Shown here: piece by piece, positions 27,741 through 35,844 of the stretch
Position numbering within the stretch: position 1 is the stretch's first letter
Layout of the letters: each line of letters begins with the position of its first letter
DNA from: Planctomycetota bacterium
GTDB taxonomy: Bacteria; Planctomycetota; Planctomycetia; Pirellulales; Pirellulaceae
Length of the DNA: 64,000 bases
Direction of reading: 5' to 3'
Assembly (NCBI GenBank): GCA_963204915.1
Contig: CAUJHS010000106.1
Location: 1-64,000, forward strand
Made by a program: the position numbers and the translations under genes
Notes under the pieces: model-generated
What the model saw: only the letters and a program-made list of their open reading frames with translations
The model's database searches: none
Told to the model about the DNA's origin: nothing

Positions 27741-28013
27741 ATGTCGTCTCCCATGACTTCCGCCGAAGTGTTGAATCGCGAGTTTTTGGAAATGCGCGCT
27801 AAGGTGCTCGAGTTGGCCGCCTCGCTCGATCGACTCGATCGCGCGGAAGGCGTCGACGCCAATGGCAGCCAGGGCGCCAGCGATCCTCGGCTTCAGCGAT
27901 TGCGCGATGGCTTGAAAATTCTTCTCTCCGATGATTCGGAACGGGCTGAACGCGTGCAGCTCCTCTTTTCGCGTGACTACGACGAAGGCTGGCGCAAGCG
28001 TTTCGGCGTGTAA
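27741..28013 (+). CDS. Small conserved-looking protein, unknown function
   Basis: The 90-residue soluble protein is helical and acidic, with F-L-E-M-R-A-K-V-L-E-L-A-A-S-L-D-R-L-D-R near the start and an R-D-Y-D-E-G-W-R-K-R-F end. I recognise no domain with certainty. The C-terminal F-S-R-D-Y-D-x-G-W pattern and the clean reading frame suggest a real gene. It lies 58 bp after the second TatA-type gene in the same direction and could be part of that transcript. Confidence 0.6.
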   Translation: MSSPMTSAEVLNREFLEMRAKVLELAASLDRLDRAEGVDANGSQGASDPRLQRLRDGLKILLSDDSERAERVQLLFSRDYDEGWRKRFGV

Positions 28014-28368
28014 TCGCTCGAATGATCCGGACGCCGTTACGCCTGGCAACGAAAGAGCCATGGTAGGCGTGGTGACGGAAGCAGAGTTGATCCCCTCAGA
28101 CGCTTCGTGAACTCGCCGACGGTAATACGTTGGTCGAGCGCCGCGCTTAACTCTCGTGCAAGTCGATCGGATTGTGCTTCGTGCGGACTTCTTGGCGGCA
28201 CTGGTTCAGCGCCGCGACGAGTGGGAAAGAGTCTGAGTAGGTCGCACGTGATTGCTGGCGTGTAAACTTGGCGACCTAGAACTCCGCATAGGCGCGACCG
28301 ATCTGGCCCCACGCGAACCGCCGTAGCACAATGCGTGTCTAGCGAGAACCAATCCTCAGGGAGTCGCT
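28014..28368. other. Gene-free stretch before the RNA ligase gene
   Basis: No convincing gene or RNA is visible. A 91-codon open frame on the minus strand (28037-28312) has a helical stretch (R-E-L-S-A-A-L-D-Q-R-I-T-V-G-E-F) that could be a decayed gene end, but nothing confirms it. Confidence 0.3.
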
Positions 28369-29430
28369 ATGCGCAAATTAGCCAGCATTCAGACCGTTCA
28401 CACGGTGGAGCCCATTCCCAACGCCGACTCCATCGAAAAAGTGGGCGTGCTGGGATGGTGGGTCGTGGCGAAGAAGGGCGAACATCGTCCTGGCGACAAG
28501 ATCGTGTACTGTGAAATTGATTCGCTCTTGCCCGAACGGCCGGAGTTCGAGTTCCTACGCGCCAGCAGCTTCAAGCCCGCGCAGACCGACCCAACCGGCG
28601 GAACTGTCATTCCCGCGGGGTTTCGTATCAAAACGATCCGACTGCGCGGGCAAGTCTCGCAGGGAATCTGCTTTCCGCTTTCCCTCCTTCCGTCCGGCGC
28701 GCCGACGGACGAAGGCGCCGATGTGACGGACTTGCTCGGAGTTGTCAAATGGGAGCCGCCGCTTCCGGTTGGCATGGGCGGCAAGGTGAAGGGGCCGTTC
28801 CCGGGCTTCCTTCCGAAAACCGACGAGATTCGCGTTCAGGTCCTGCAAACCGTTCTGGAGCGGCGTCGCGGCACAACATTCTATGTGACGGAGAAACTCG
28901 ACGGCACGTCGTTCACGGCGTTTATCCGGCAAGCGGAGTTCGGCATTTGCAGCCGCAACCTGTGGATCGACGAAGCCGACGATTCGAACGTCTTGGTCCG
29001 CGCGGCCAAGGCGGTGCGCCTGGAGGAGAAACTGCGCGCGGCCCGCGAACAGTTGGGGTTCGACCTGGCGGTTCAGGCGGAAGTGATTGGTCCGGGCATC
29101 CAGAAGAACAAGTACAAGCTCCCGACGGTCACCCTGCGTGTGTTCAGCGCAATCAATGTCGATTCCTACCGGCTCCTCGACCATGCCGACATGCTCAGCC
29201 TGCTGGCCGACATGCAAATGGAATCGGTTCCTCAACTCGGAACGCTAATGCTGAACCACACGGTCGATCAACTCGTCGCATTCTCCGAGGGCACAAGCGC
29301 ACTCAACCCCAACGTCCAGCGGGAAGGCGTCGTGCTGCGTCCGCTTTCCGAAGAATACGATGAGGAATTGGGCGGTCGCCTCAGCTTCAAGGTGATCAAC
29401 CCCAAGTTCCTGCTCAAATACGACGAGTGA
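28369..29430 (+). CDS. ATP-dependent RNA ligase, Rnl5/DraRnl-type
   Basis: The 353-residue protein combines an N-terminal OB-like domain (about 1-140, with the I-P-N-A-D start and G-D-K-I-V-Y) and a ligase nucleotidyltransferase domain. This is the order of the Deinococcus radiodurans Rnl family and the reverse of DNA ligases. Motif I is TEKLDGTSF with nucleotidyl Lys176. Motif III is near VQAEVIGPG, motif IV is REGVVLRP and motif V is LSFKVIN. It should seal 3'-OH/5'-phosphate ends, probably nicked duplexes with RNA at the 3' side, using ATP. An RNA repair role is inferred. No RtcA, Pnkp or toxin RNase gene is adjacent. A palindromic repeat and a nuclease-like gene follow. Confidence 0.85.
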   Translation: MRKLASIQTVHTVEPIPNADSIEKVGVLGWWVVAKKGEHRPGDKIVYCEIDSLLPERPEFEFLRASSFKPAQTDPTGGTVIPAGFRIKTIRLRGQVSQGICFPLSLLPSGAPTDEGADVTDLLGVVKWEPPLPVGMGGKVKGPFPGFLPKTDEIRVQVLQTVLERRRGTTFYVTEKLDGTSFTAFIRQAEFGICSRNLWIDEADDSNVLVRAAKAVRLEEKLRAAREQLGFDLAVQAEVIGPGIQKNKYKLPTVTLRVFSAINVDSYRLLDHADMLSLLADMQMESVPQLGTLMLNHTVDQLVAFSEGTSALNPNVQREGVVLRPLSEEYDEELGGRLSFKVINPKFLLKYDE

Positions 29431-29489
29431 CTTCCCGACGGTGGAAGCATGGCTTTGCCCAACGACAGGGAAGGCGCCCCAAGATATAA

Positions 29490-29576
29490 AGTGGGCTTGG
29501 CCCATCAAACACATGCAGTTGTGGTGGACATAGCCCACCCTGCTCGACTGCATCTGTTTGTTGGGCACAGCCCACT
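29490..29576. repeat. Palindromic repeat element with 30 bp inverted arms
   Basis: The arm 29490-29519 (agtgggcttggcccatcaaa and onward) matches the reverse complement of 29547-29576 at 26 of 30 positions. The 27 bp centre holds a second small palindrome (ggtggacatagcccacc). It lies between the RNA ligase gene and the PD-(D/E)XK gene, 26 bp before the latter's start. The ggtgggca/gcccacc core recalls dispersed palindromes seen in planctomycetes and other phyla. It could be a REP-like or small transposable remnant. Confidence 0.7.
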
Positions 29577-29601
29577 ACTAGACTTATTGTAGGGATAAAC
29601 G

Positions 29602-30819
29602 ATGGCTGACCAGGGCGACGCGAACGACGAACGTGGAAAATTCTTGCGAAGACTCGAAGACGTAAACCCTCAACTTGTTGACCCCGCAACCTTCATCTTG
29701 GATCACGGTCCAGCGCCCCTCAATACCGTTGCGTTTCTCCAAGATGTGCTTAACAAGCAGGACAGCGTTGTGGGACTGCTTCCTGAGCTTCACGACAAAA
29801 TCCCACCGGAGCAACTTGAACCCACCACCACCGTCAATTCAATCCCGTGTGATGTGTGGAGCTACTACGGCGTTCTGCTGATGCTGCAAGGTAAGGCCCA
29901 TCAGGCAATCGAGGTCTTTGACAGCCTCTATGTCCGTATTCTGTGCCGCCAGAGCGAGACGGCGAAGCGGTTTCACAAAGGTCTCCCACTCTTCCACATG
30001 AGCCAATGCTACCAAAGCCTCGGGCGAATGGTTCATGCGAAGCGATATATGATGCTGACATTGTGCGAGGATGCAGTCAGCGACAAAGGTGTGCTTAATC
30101 TTCAAAACACGGGGAGCTATGGGCGGCTGGCTTGGGTGTACGGGCTGTCCGACGGCCAAATACGGGGCTACGCGACACAAGCCTATGCGGTATTTCAGGA
30201 GAGTGCCGCCGACGGCGCCATGCCGGAGTGGATACTTCAGAGGTTCGATCAGCAGTGGAAGACCGAGGTTCCCTCCGACCGTGAGGCAGGAACGTACCAT
30301 ATTACCAAGCGGTACTGCGAGCATTTGATCGGGCAACTTGGGGTTGGGGATGGGAAAGCTTTGGAGCGGCTGGCGCAATACCTTGTCGGCTCGATGCCGG
30401 GATGCCGTGCCTACCTACGCGGTAGGACGTTCTCAACCGACCACGACGTAGTAGCCTCGGTTGAGGGACCGATTGCGGACTTCCGCTCAGAGCTTGGGAG
30501 GTATTTTGTCTGTGAGTGTAAGGATCGCAAAGAGAAGAAGGCGTCGTTCTCCGACGTGGCAAAGTTCTGCCGTGTCCTCGACTCAGTAAAGGCCAAGTTC
30601 GGAATTATCTTTTCCCCTAATGGGCTTTCGGGTGAGGGCGAGGCCGAGAACGCAGACCGCGAAGTCTTAAAGATTTATCAGGATCGAGGGATGGTAATTG
30701 TAGTGGTCAACCGCGAAGACCTTCAGCGCGTAGCGGAGGGCGCGAATTTCATTTCGATGCTCCGGGAGAAGTACGAGGTCGTTCGCCTTGATCTGCGGCG
30801 GGCGTTGGGGGCACAGTAG
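29602..30819 (+). CDS. TPR-like protein with PD-(D/E)XK nuclease domain
   Basis: The 405-residue protein has a helical N-terminal half (about 85-200), with paired helices that resemble TPR or SEL1-type repeats. A C-terminal domain reads STDHDVVASVEGPIADF and then Y-F-V-C-E-C-K-D (301-308). Asp282, Glu305 and Lys307 fit the PD-(D/E)XK catalytic pattern of Mrr-like and restriction-type nucleases. Strand-like FGIIFSP and MVIVVVNR follow, as in that fold. I take it as a soluble nuclease with a target-sensing N-terminal part. The combination is common in defence genes, but the evidence here is only architecture. It lies 171 bp after the RNA ligase gene. Confidence 0.65.
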   Translation: MADQGDANDERGKFLRRLEDVNPQLVDPATFILDHGPAPLNTVAFLQDVLNKQDSVVGLLPELHDKIPPEQLEPTTTVNSIPCDVWSYYGVLLMLQGKAHQAIEVFDSLYVRILCRQSETAKRFHKGLPLFHMSQCYQSLGRMVHAKRYMMLTLCEDAVSDKGVLNLQNTGSYGRLAWVYGLSDGQIRGYATQAYAVFQESAADGAMPEWILQRFDQQWKTEVPSDREAGTYHITKRYCEHLIGQLGVGDGKALERLAQYLVGSMPGCRAYLRGRTFSTDHDVVASVEGPIADFRSELGRYFVCECKDRKEKKASFSDVAKFCRVLDSVKAKFGIIFSPNGLSGEGEAENADREVLKIYQDRGMVIVVVNREDLQRVAEGANFISMLREKYEVVRLDLRRALGAQ

Positions 30820-30851
30820 GGTAGTCCGGTAACGAAAAGAACGCCTTTTCC

Positions 30852-30901
30852 CGTGCTTCATGGTAAAATCCTTGGTTAAGACCCCATGGATTTTACGCAC
30901 G
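30852..30901. other. Long interrupted hairpin between genes
   Basis: gtaaaatcc (30863-30871) pairs perfectly with ggattttac (30888-30896). The stem extends outward through cgtgc (30852-30856) and gcacg (30897-30901) across a one-sided bulge of 6 bases. There is no T-run, so it is not a standard terminator. It lies between the nuclease-like gene and the TatD-like gene, about 75 bp before the latter's start, and may be a transcript end or a regulatory structure. Confidence 0.5.
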
Positions 30902-30974
30902 AGAAACTAAATCGTACTTGAAATTGCACAGCCGTTCTTTCTAAGCTGTTGTGAACAAAGGAGATAAGGTAATC

Positions 30975-31820
30975 ATGTACTACATCGACCCGCATATTCA
31001 TATGGTCTCGCGAACGACCGATGACTATGAAACCTTGGCTAAGATGGGGTGTGTGGCGCTGTCGGAGCCGGCGTTTTGGGCGGGGTTTGACCGGGGAACG
31101 GTGCACGGCTTTCGCGATTACTTCCGGCAGTTGACCGAAGTCGAACCGCGCCGCGCGGCGCAGTATGGCATTCAGCATTACACCTGGCTGTGCATTAACG
31201 CCAAAGAGGCCGAGAACGTCGCGCTATCGCGTGAAGTGATTGCGATGATTCCGGAGTTTCTTGACCGGCCCAATGTGCTGGGCATTGGCGAGATCGGCCT
31301 GAACAAGAACACGAAGAACGAAGCGACGGTGTTCTTGGAGCACGTCGAGTTGGCGGTTCAGCATCAGCAACAAATCCTGATTCACACGCCGCACCTGGAG
31401 GACAAATACCAAGGCACGCGCATGATTTTAGACATGTTGTGCGACGACTCGCGGATCGACCGCTCGCGCGTGCTCGTCGATCACGTTGAGGAGCACACCA
31501 TTCGCTATGTATTGGACGAGGGCTTTTGGGCCGGCATGACGCTTTATCCGATCACCAAATGCACGCCGCAGCGCGCGGCCGACATGATTGAACAGTACGG
31601 CCCCGAGCGATTGATGGTCAACTCGGCGGGCGACTGGGGTCCGTCGAAACCCACAGCCGTGCCCGACTTGATTCTCGAAATGCGCCGGCGCGGCCACCGC
31701 GAAAGCCTGATTCGCCGCGTGGTGTACGAAAACCCCCTGACATTCTTCCGTCAAAGCGGGCGTTTCCAGTTCACGCCCCCGGGGGTGGCGGAAGAGGCAG
31801 CGATGAGCGAAAAGTCCTAA
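30975..31820 (+). CDS. TatD-like metal-dependent hydrolase (ebo-cluster type)
   Basis: The 281-residue TIM-barrel hydrolase has the metal motif D-P-H-I-H (5-9), GIGEIGLNK with the bridging Glu, [15 protein letters not shown] and the final Asp in INSAGDWG. The opening [16 protein letters not shown] and the EPAFW and QHYTW segments match the TatD-like hydrolases found in ebo clusters of bacteria and algae more closely than classical TatD DNases. No other ebo-type gene (UbiA-like prenyltransferase, EboA, EboE) is nearby. I chose ATG 30975 because AAAGGAG lies just upstream; an in-frame GTG at 30951 is an alternative. It converges with the von Willebrand gene. Confidence 0.8.
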   Translation: MYYIDPHIHMVSRTTDDYETLAKMGCVALSEPAFWAGFDRGTVHGFRDYFRQLTEVEPRRAAQYGIQHYTWLCINAKEAENVALSREVIAMIPEFLDRPNVLGIGEIGLNKNTKNEATVFLEHVELAVQHQQQILIHTPHLEDKYQGTRMILDMLCDDSRIDRSRVLVDHVEEHTIRYVLDEGFWAGMTLYPITKCTPQRAADMIEQYGPERLMVNSAGDWGPSKPTAVPDLILEMRRRGHRESLIRRVVYENPLTFFRQSGRFQFTPPGVAEEAAMSEKS

Positions 31821-31864
31821 GCCCGCGCCGCGGGTCGCCTTCGCGGACCTGTGTTCGCGCGGGC

Positions 31865-32875
31865 TTAATCAACGAGTACGGCGGGCCGGTTCAGTGCGAT
31901 CTTACGGAACACGTCGCCCAGATCGTCCTGATACGAGGAGGTGCTGTCAGGCACGTTAAAATGCACGCCGTCGGCGATCGAGGCCACTTCTTTCATTAGT
32001 GTTTGGTCCGCGTCGCCTCCAAAGCTGATCGTCACCATGGCGATTCCCGAATTGTCGGCGCGACGCGCCTCGTCGGTCACATAACTTCGCGGATTACGGT
32101 CTTGCGGTCGATTGACCTTTCCATCGGTCATCAAGATCATCATTTGCACCGCGTTCGAACGGCCGCGGCTGTTCAGTTCGCGGCGTCCTAACTCCATGCC
32201 GTATCCGACGTTCGTCCACCCGTTGGCTTTCCCCGCGCGAACTTCGCTCGCCACCATGGGCAGATTGCCTGTCAGCGGCATGGCGAGATTCGCGTCGTCT
32301 GCATAGTGGACAAAGCCCACGCGGTCATCGGCGCCAACATCTTGCAAGATCGTCACGAACAGGTCGACTGCGGACTTGAGCTCGGAAATTCGGTTTTTCT
32401 CGTTCATCGATCCGGAATAGTCCAGCACGAGCATGATGTCGCGTGGGCTATAGGTCGCGATCGCTTCTCCCGCCACCTTAACCGAACTACGTCCTGCGAT
32501 GCGGCCGAAGAACAGCGGTGTCGAAGGCCGATTCACGGTGACGCGGAGAGCGTCGCGCGGGTAGCGACCTTGGCCGAAAGTTCGTGCATCGCTATCCCAG
32601 TGTCCAAAAGCGACTTGGATGTTGCCGTCGGTCAGGGGGCGGCTCGCGTTATGGCGCACATATTCGCGGGCCGTGCGACGGGCCTCCGTGGTTCCCGAGG
32701 GAAGGTCAACCGCGCCGGCAAGCGCGCCGGCGTCGGCAGCGCATTGCAGTTCGGTGCGAACGGTGTTGATATAACCTACATCGACGGCGAGGGCGATAAT
32801 CACGACGAGCGCCACTAACGCCACGGCCGTTAACACGATGATCGCGCCTCGGCGCGCGCGGAAACGTTGAGCCAC
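31865..32875 (-). CDS. TadG-like protein with von Willebrand factor A domain
   Basis: The 336-residue product starts with a Tad/Flp pilus-type membrane anchor. R-R-G-A-I-I-V-L, one hydrophobic segment (about 11-32), then A-V-D-V-G and L-Q-C-A-A-D-A-G-A-L-A-G-A form the standard TadE/G signature. A vWA domain with an intact MIDAS follows: D-Y-S-G-S, a Thr in WTNVGYG and Asp in LMTDGK. It is an envelope-bound adhesive or pilus-associated protein. GTG 32875 is chosen because AAGGAG lies 6 bp upstream and the anchor starts there; an ATG at 32992 would add 39 low-complexity residues. No tad secretion genes are nearby. Confidence 0.8.
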   Translation of the reverse strand: MAQRFRARRGAIIVLTAVALVALVVIIALAVDVGYINTVRTELQCAADAGALAGAVDLPSGTTEARRTAREYVRHNASRPLTDGNIQVAFGHWDSDARTFGQGRYPRDALRVTVNRPSTPLFFGRIAGRSSVKVAGEAIATYSPRDIMLVLDYSGSMNEKNRISELKSAVDLFVTILQDVGADDRVGFVHYADDANLAMPLTGNLPMVASEVRAGKANGWTNVGYGMELGRRELNSRGRSNAVQMMILMTDGKVNRPQDRNPRSYVTDEARRADNSGIAMVTISFGGDADQTLMKEVASIADGVHFNVPDSTSSYQDDLGDVFRKIALNRPAVLVD

Positions 32876-33272
32876 GACAAGCTCCTTGAATAAATAAGGG
32901 GCGGCGCCATCGGCGGCAAAAAAAGGCAACGCGGGGGGGCGCTGACCACCCCTCCTGCCGTGCGCCAGAGTAACCTCTACCTGACAGCGCACCGTTCAAC
33001 AACGCTACCTCATACTTTGTGGCGGCGCCCAACGTTTCGAGCGGAGCGTAGGGGGCGAAGCGGAGGGGCCTTACCACCGCATCCAGGATCTTGCAAAATC
33101 CGAATGACGATAATCGCCGCAAATCCTTGTTATGCAAATGTTTGTGGCGAATGCAGCTTCATGCGATCGTACCGTGAACGTGTCGGCTGGGAGGTCCAAG
33201 CAAGGCGCCACGACACGATGGGATTGTGTCGGGAGTTTGCCGAAACCGGGCCGCCGTGCGAGCATGCCACGC
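32876..33272. other. Gene-free stretch between divergent genes
   Basis: This lies between the start of the TadG-like gene and the rpmF promoter. I see no gene, RNA or strong repeat in it. Confidence 0.3.
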
Positions 33273-33302
33273 TTGACAGTTTCGCGGGAAAACCCGTAAC
33301 AT
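33273..33302 (+). promoter_or_regulatory. Sigma70-like promoter of the rpmF-fab cluster
   Basis: A perfect TTGACA (33273-33278), an 18 bp spacer and TAACAT (33297-33302) lie 43 bp before rpmF. The spacer holds a small palindrome (cggg-aaaa-cccg), a possible operator. Confidence 0.65.
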
Positions 33303-33345
33303 AAGCCGTTTACGACACGACTTTTATCTTGATGAGGCGGCTGGT

Positions 33346-33531
33346 ATGGCTGTTCCAAAGAGACGACAATCAAACGCCCGCACGGGGAGCCGTCGCGCGC
33401 ACGATCACTTGAAACCGCGTGAATTGACGTATTGCCCTAAATGCAGCACGGCAAAACCTTCGCACGTGGTTTGCCCGAACTGCGGGTATTATATGGGCCG
33501 GGTCATCGTTGAACCCAAAGAAGAAAAGTAA
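33346..33531 (+). CDS. rpmF: 50S ribosomal protein L32
   Basis: The 61-residue L32 starts MAVPKRRQSNARTGSRRAHD, the conserved N-terminus that binds 23S rRNA. A zinc ribbon follows with four cysteines (C30, C33, C43, C46; Y-C-P-K-C and C-P-N-C-G). The length is normal. It is the first gene of the fatty acid cluster: fabD starts 3 bp after its stop. Linkage of rpmF to fatty acid genes is common, usually with plsX and fabH between, which are missing here. Confidence 0.97.
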   Translation: MAVPKRRQSNARTGSRRAHDHLKPRELTYCPKCSTAKPSHVVCPNCGYYMGRVIVEPKEEK

Positions 33532-33534
33532 GCG

Positions 33535-34443
33535 GTGAGCAAGATCGCCTTCTTGTTTCCGGGTCAAGGCGCGCAAAAGGTCGGTATGGGGCGGCTCTTG
33601 GCCGATACTCTTCCGGCGGCGCGGTCGCTCTATGAGCGCGCTCGAGACGTTCTCGGCTACGATCTAGGTAAGATCTGCTTTGAAGGCCCTGCCGAAGACC
33701 TTGACTCAACGGTCTACAGCCAGCCGGCGTTGTTTGTTACCAGCCTGGCGGCGCTGGAGTTGCTGCGACGCGAGCAACCCGACGTTGTTGACAACTGTGT
33801 TTACGCCGCCGGCTTGAGCTTGGGCGAATATACCGCCATGGTATACGCCGGCGTGATGGACTTTGAAACCGGTCTGAAGGTGGTTCAGCGCCGCGGCGAA
33901 GCCATGCAACAAGCTTCGGATGCGACCCCCAGCGGAATGGTCGCCGTCTTGGGCTTGGAGCGCGAACAGGTGGAAGCCGTTTGCGAACAAGCCCGTGGAA
34001 ACGAAGTTCTGCAAATTGCAAATCTCCTTTGCCCCGGGAATATCGCGATTTCTGGCAACAACGCCGCCTGTGAGCGAGCCGCCGAGTTGGCGGTGGCCGC
34101 GGGCGCGTTCAAGGTTCAGCCCTTGGCGGTGGCCGGCGCGTTTCATACGCCGCTCATGCAGTCGGCCGTCGAGAAGCTGGCGTCGGCATTGTCCGACGCG
34201 AAATTATCGCCTCCGCGCATTCCCGTGGTTTCGAACGTCGATGCGCAGCCGCACAGTAACCCCGAAGAAATTCGGCGCCTGCTCATTGAGCAAGTGGTCT
34301 CGCCGGTACGCTGGGAGGATTCCATGCGTTACTTGGTGCAGCAGGGAACCGATCGGATGGTCGAAGTCGGCCCTGGCCGCGTTTTGCGCGGGCTGATGCG
34401 CCGCATCGAACGAAAGATCCCTGTGGACGGGGTCATTGAATAA
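33535..34443 (+). CDS. fabD: Malonyl CoA-acyl carrier protein transacylase
   Basis: The 302-residue enzyme transfers malonyl from CoA to ACP. FLFPGQGAQKVGMG opens the protein. The nucleophile motif is G-L-S-L-G-E (93-98, Ser95), where most FabD enzymes have G-H-S-L-G-E. The second catalytic His is present in VAGAFHTPLM. Length is typical. Translation starts at GTG 33535, 3 bp after the rpmF stop, so the pair is coupled. The next gene, fabG, follows after 134 bp. Confidence 0.94.
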   Translation: MSKIAFLFPGQGAQKVGMGRLLADTLPAARSLYERARDVLGYDLGKICFEGPAEDLDSTVYSQPALFVTSLAALELLRREQPDVVDNCVYAAGLSLGEYTAMVYAGVMDFETGLKVVQRRGEAMQQASDATPSGMVAVLGLEREQVEAVCEQARGNEVLQIANLLCPGNIAISGNNAACERAAELAVAAGAFKVQPLAVAGAFHTPLMQSAVEKLASALSDAKLSPPRIPVVSNVDAQPHSNPEEIRRLLIEQVVSPVRWEDSMRYLVQQGTDRMVEVGPGRVLRGLMRRIERKIPVDGVIE

Positions 34444-34577
34444 ACAACGAGTTTCCTAGCGGCGTCGCGTTGGTTGGCGTCTCCTGTTCGGTCGACCCGT
34501 CACCCGGTTGCTGCGGTCAATGTAATTTTTTGCGGCAAGCGTAGGTTCGCCCTCTCCACCCCGATTGATCGAAGATT

Positions 34578-35348
34578 ATGGCCGAGAATTCATCGATGAC
34601 GCTTACCGCCGATCTGTCGGGGCAGGTCGCCCTGGTCACGGGCGCCTCGCGCGGGATCGGCGAAGCGGTAGCCCGTTTACTTGCGGCGAATGGCGCCAAA
34701 GTGGCGTGCGTCGCCCGAGATGCGGCCAAGTTGGCTGGCGCCGTCGAGGCGATTCGGCAGGCCGGGGGTGAAGCCGAAGCTTTCAGTTGTGACGTGAACG
34801 ACCGAGAAAGCGTCGAAAAGGTCGTCGACGGCATTGTTGAAAAATGGGAAAAGTTGGACATTCTGGTGAATAACGCCGGGGTTACGCGCGATACGCTCAT
34901 GCCGCGCATGACCGACGATGAATGGGATACCGTGATTAACACGAATCTTCGTGGGGCGTTTTTGTTTGCTCGCGCGGCGTCACGTTACATGATGCGGCAG
35001 CGCTATGGGCGGATTATTAACATGTCCAGCGTCTCGGGGTTGGTGGGCAACCCCGGGCAAACCAATTACTCGGCCTCAAAAGCCGGCTTGATTGGCATGA
35101 CGCGCAGTCTGGCGCGCGAATTGGCGGGTCGAAATGTAACGATCAACGCCGTCGCGCCAGGTTTTATTGTGACTGACATGACGCGCGGCATTGCGGCCGC
35201 CGCCATGGACGAGGCCAAAAAACGCATTCCCGCCAAACGACTGGGCGAGCCGGACGACGTGGCGGCCGCCGTGTTGTTCCTGGCGTCGCGTGCGGCCGGG
35301 TACATCACGGGGCACACCATCACGGTGGATGGCGGAATGACTGCTTAG
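34578..35348 (+). CDS. fabG: 3-oxoacyl-ACP reductase
   Basis: The 256-residue short-chain dehydrogenase has T-G-A-S-R-G-I-G (21-28) for NADP(H), N-N-A-G at 98-101, and the catalytic Ser151, Tyr164 and Lys168 in NMSSVSG and YSASKAG. Its C-terminal SDR strand ends G-H-T-I-T-V-D-G-G-M. Position between fabD and acpP supports FabG rather than another SDR. It reduces 3-oxoacyl-ACP in fatty acid elongation. ATG 34578 gives a six-residue extension before MTLTADLSG; a start at 34596 is possible. Confidence 0.93.
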   Translation: MAENSSMTLTADLSGQVALVTGASRGIGEAVARLLAANGAKVACVARDAAKLAGAVEAIRQAGGEAEAFSCDVNDRESVEKVVDGIVEKWEKLDILVNNAGVTRDTLMPRMTDDEWDTVINTNLRGAFLFARAASRYMMRQRYGRIINMSSVSGLVGNPGQTNYSASKAGLIGMTRSLARELAGRNVTINAVAPGFIVTDMTRGIAAAAMDEAKKRIPAKRLGEPDDVAAAVLFLASRAAGYITGHTITVDGGMTA

Positions 35349-35557
35349 CCGTGGCTCGCTGGGCCGAGGATGTCCGCCGAAACGCGCCGCCGCACGCAAA
35401 TAGGGGGGCCGGCGGCGTTGCGGCACTCCGTCTTGACCGGTCTTGCGAATATCCTCTATCTTCTAAGGTTTGACGTGGCACTTGCCTTGATTACTGTAAT
35501 ACCATCCCACGGCCGCATTGGCCGCGAATGCACCCTCGTTGAAGGAGAGCGGTAAAC

Positions 35558-35803
35558 GTGGCGTCTGTTAAAGAACGCGTAATTGACATTGTGGCCGAAC
35601 AACTCGGCGTGGACAAAGAAAAAATCACTCCCGAAACCCACTTCATCAATGATCTGGGCGCCGACTCGCTGGATACAGTCGAACTGGTGATGGAGCTGGA
35701 AGAGGAATTCGATATCAGCATTCCCGATGACGCCGCCGAACGCATTCAAACCGTCGGCCAGGCGATCGACTTCATTGAGAAAGAACGGGCGTCCTCATCC
35801 TGA
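35558..35803 (+). CDS. acpP: Acyl carrier protein
   Basis: The 81-residue ACP has the phosphopantetheine site D-S-L (Ser37 within [11 protein letters not shown]) and the usual acidic helices. Translation starts at GTG 35558 with AAGGAG 10 bp upstream. It carries acyl chains for FabD, FabG and FabF encoded around it. The 209 bp gap after fabG may contain a separate promoter, in keeping with high ACP demand. Confidence 0.96.
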   Translation: MASVKERVIDIVAEQLGVDKEKITPETHFINDLGADSLDTVELVMELEEEFDISIPDDAAERIQTVGQAIDFIEKERASSS

Positions 35804-35844
35804 ATTGTCTGCTCTGACCTCCTAAAAAGAACCAATCCGTTAGC

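Noticed and set aside
28037-28312. 91-codon open frame on the minus strand before the RNA ligase gene
   Set aside because: Only one helical stretch looks protein-like; the start and end are random in character. At most it is a decayed gene end.
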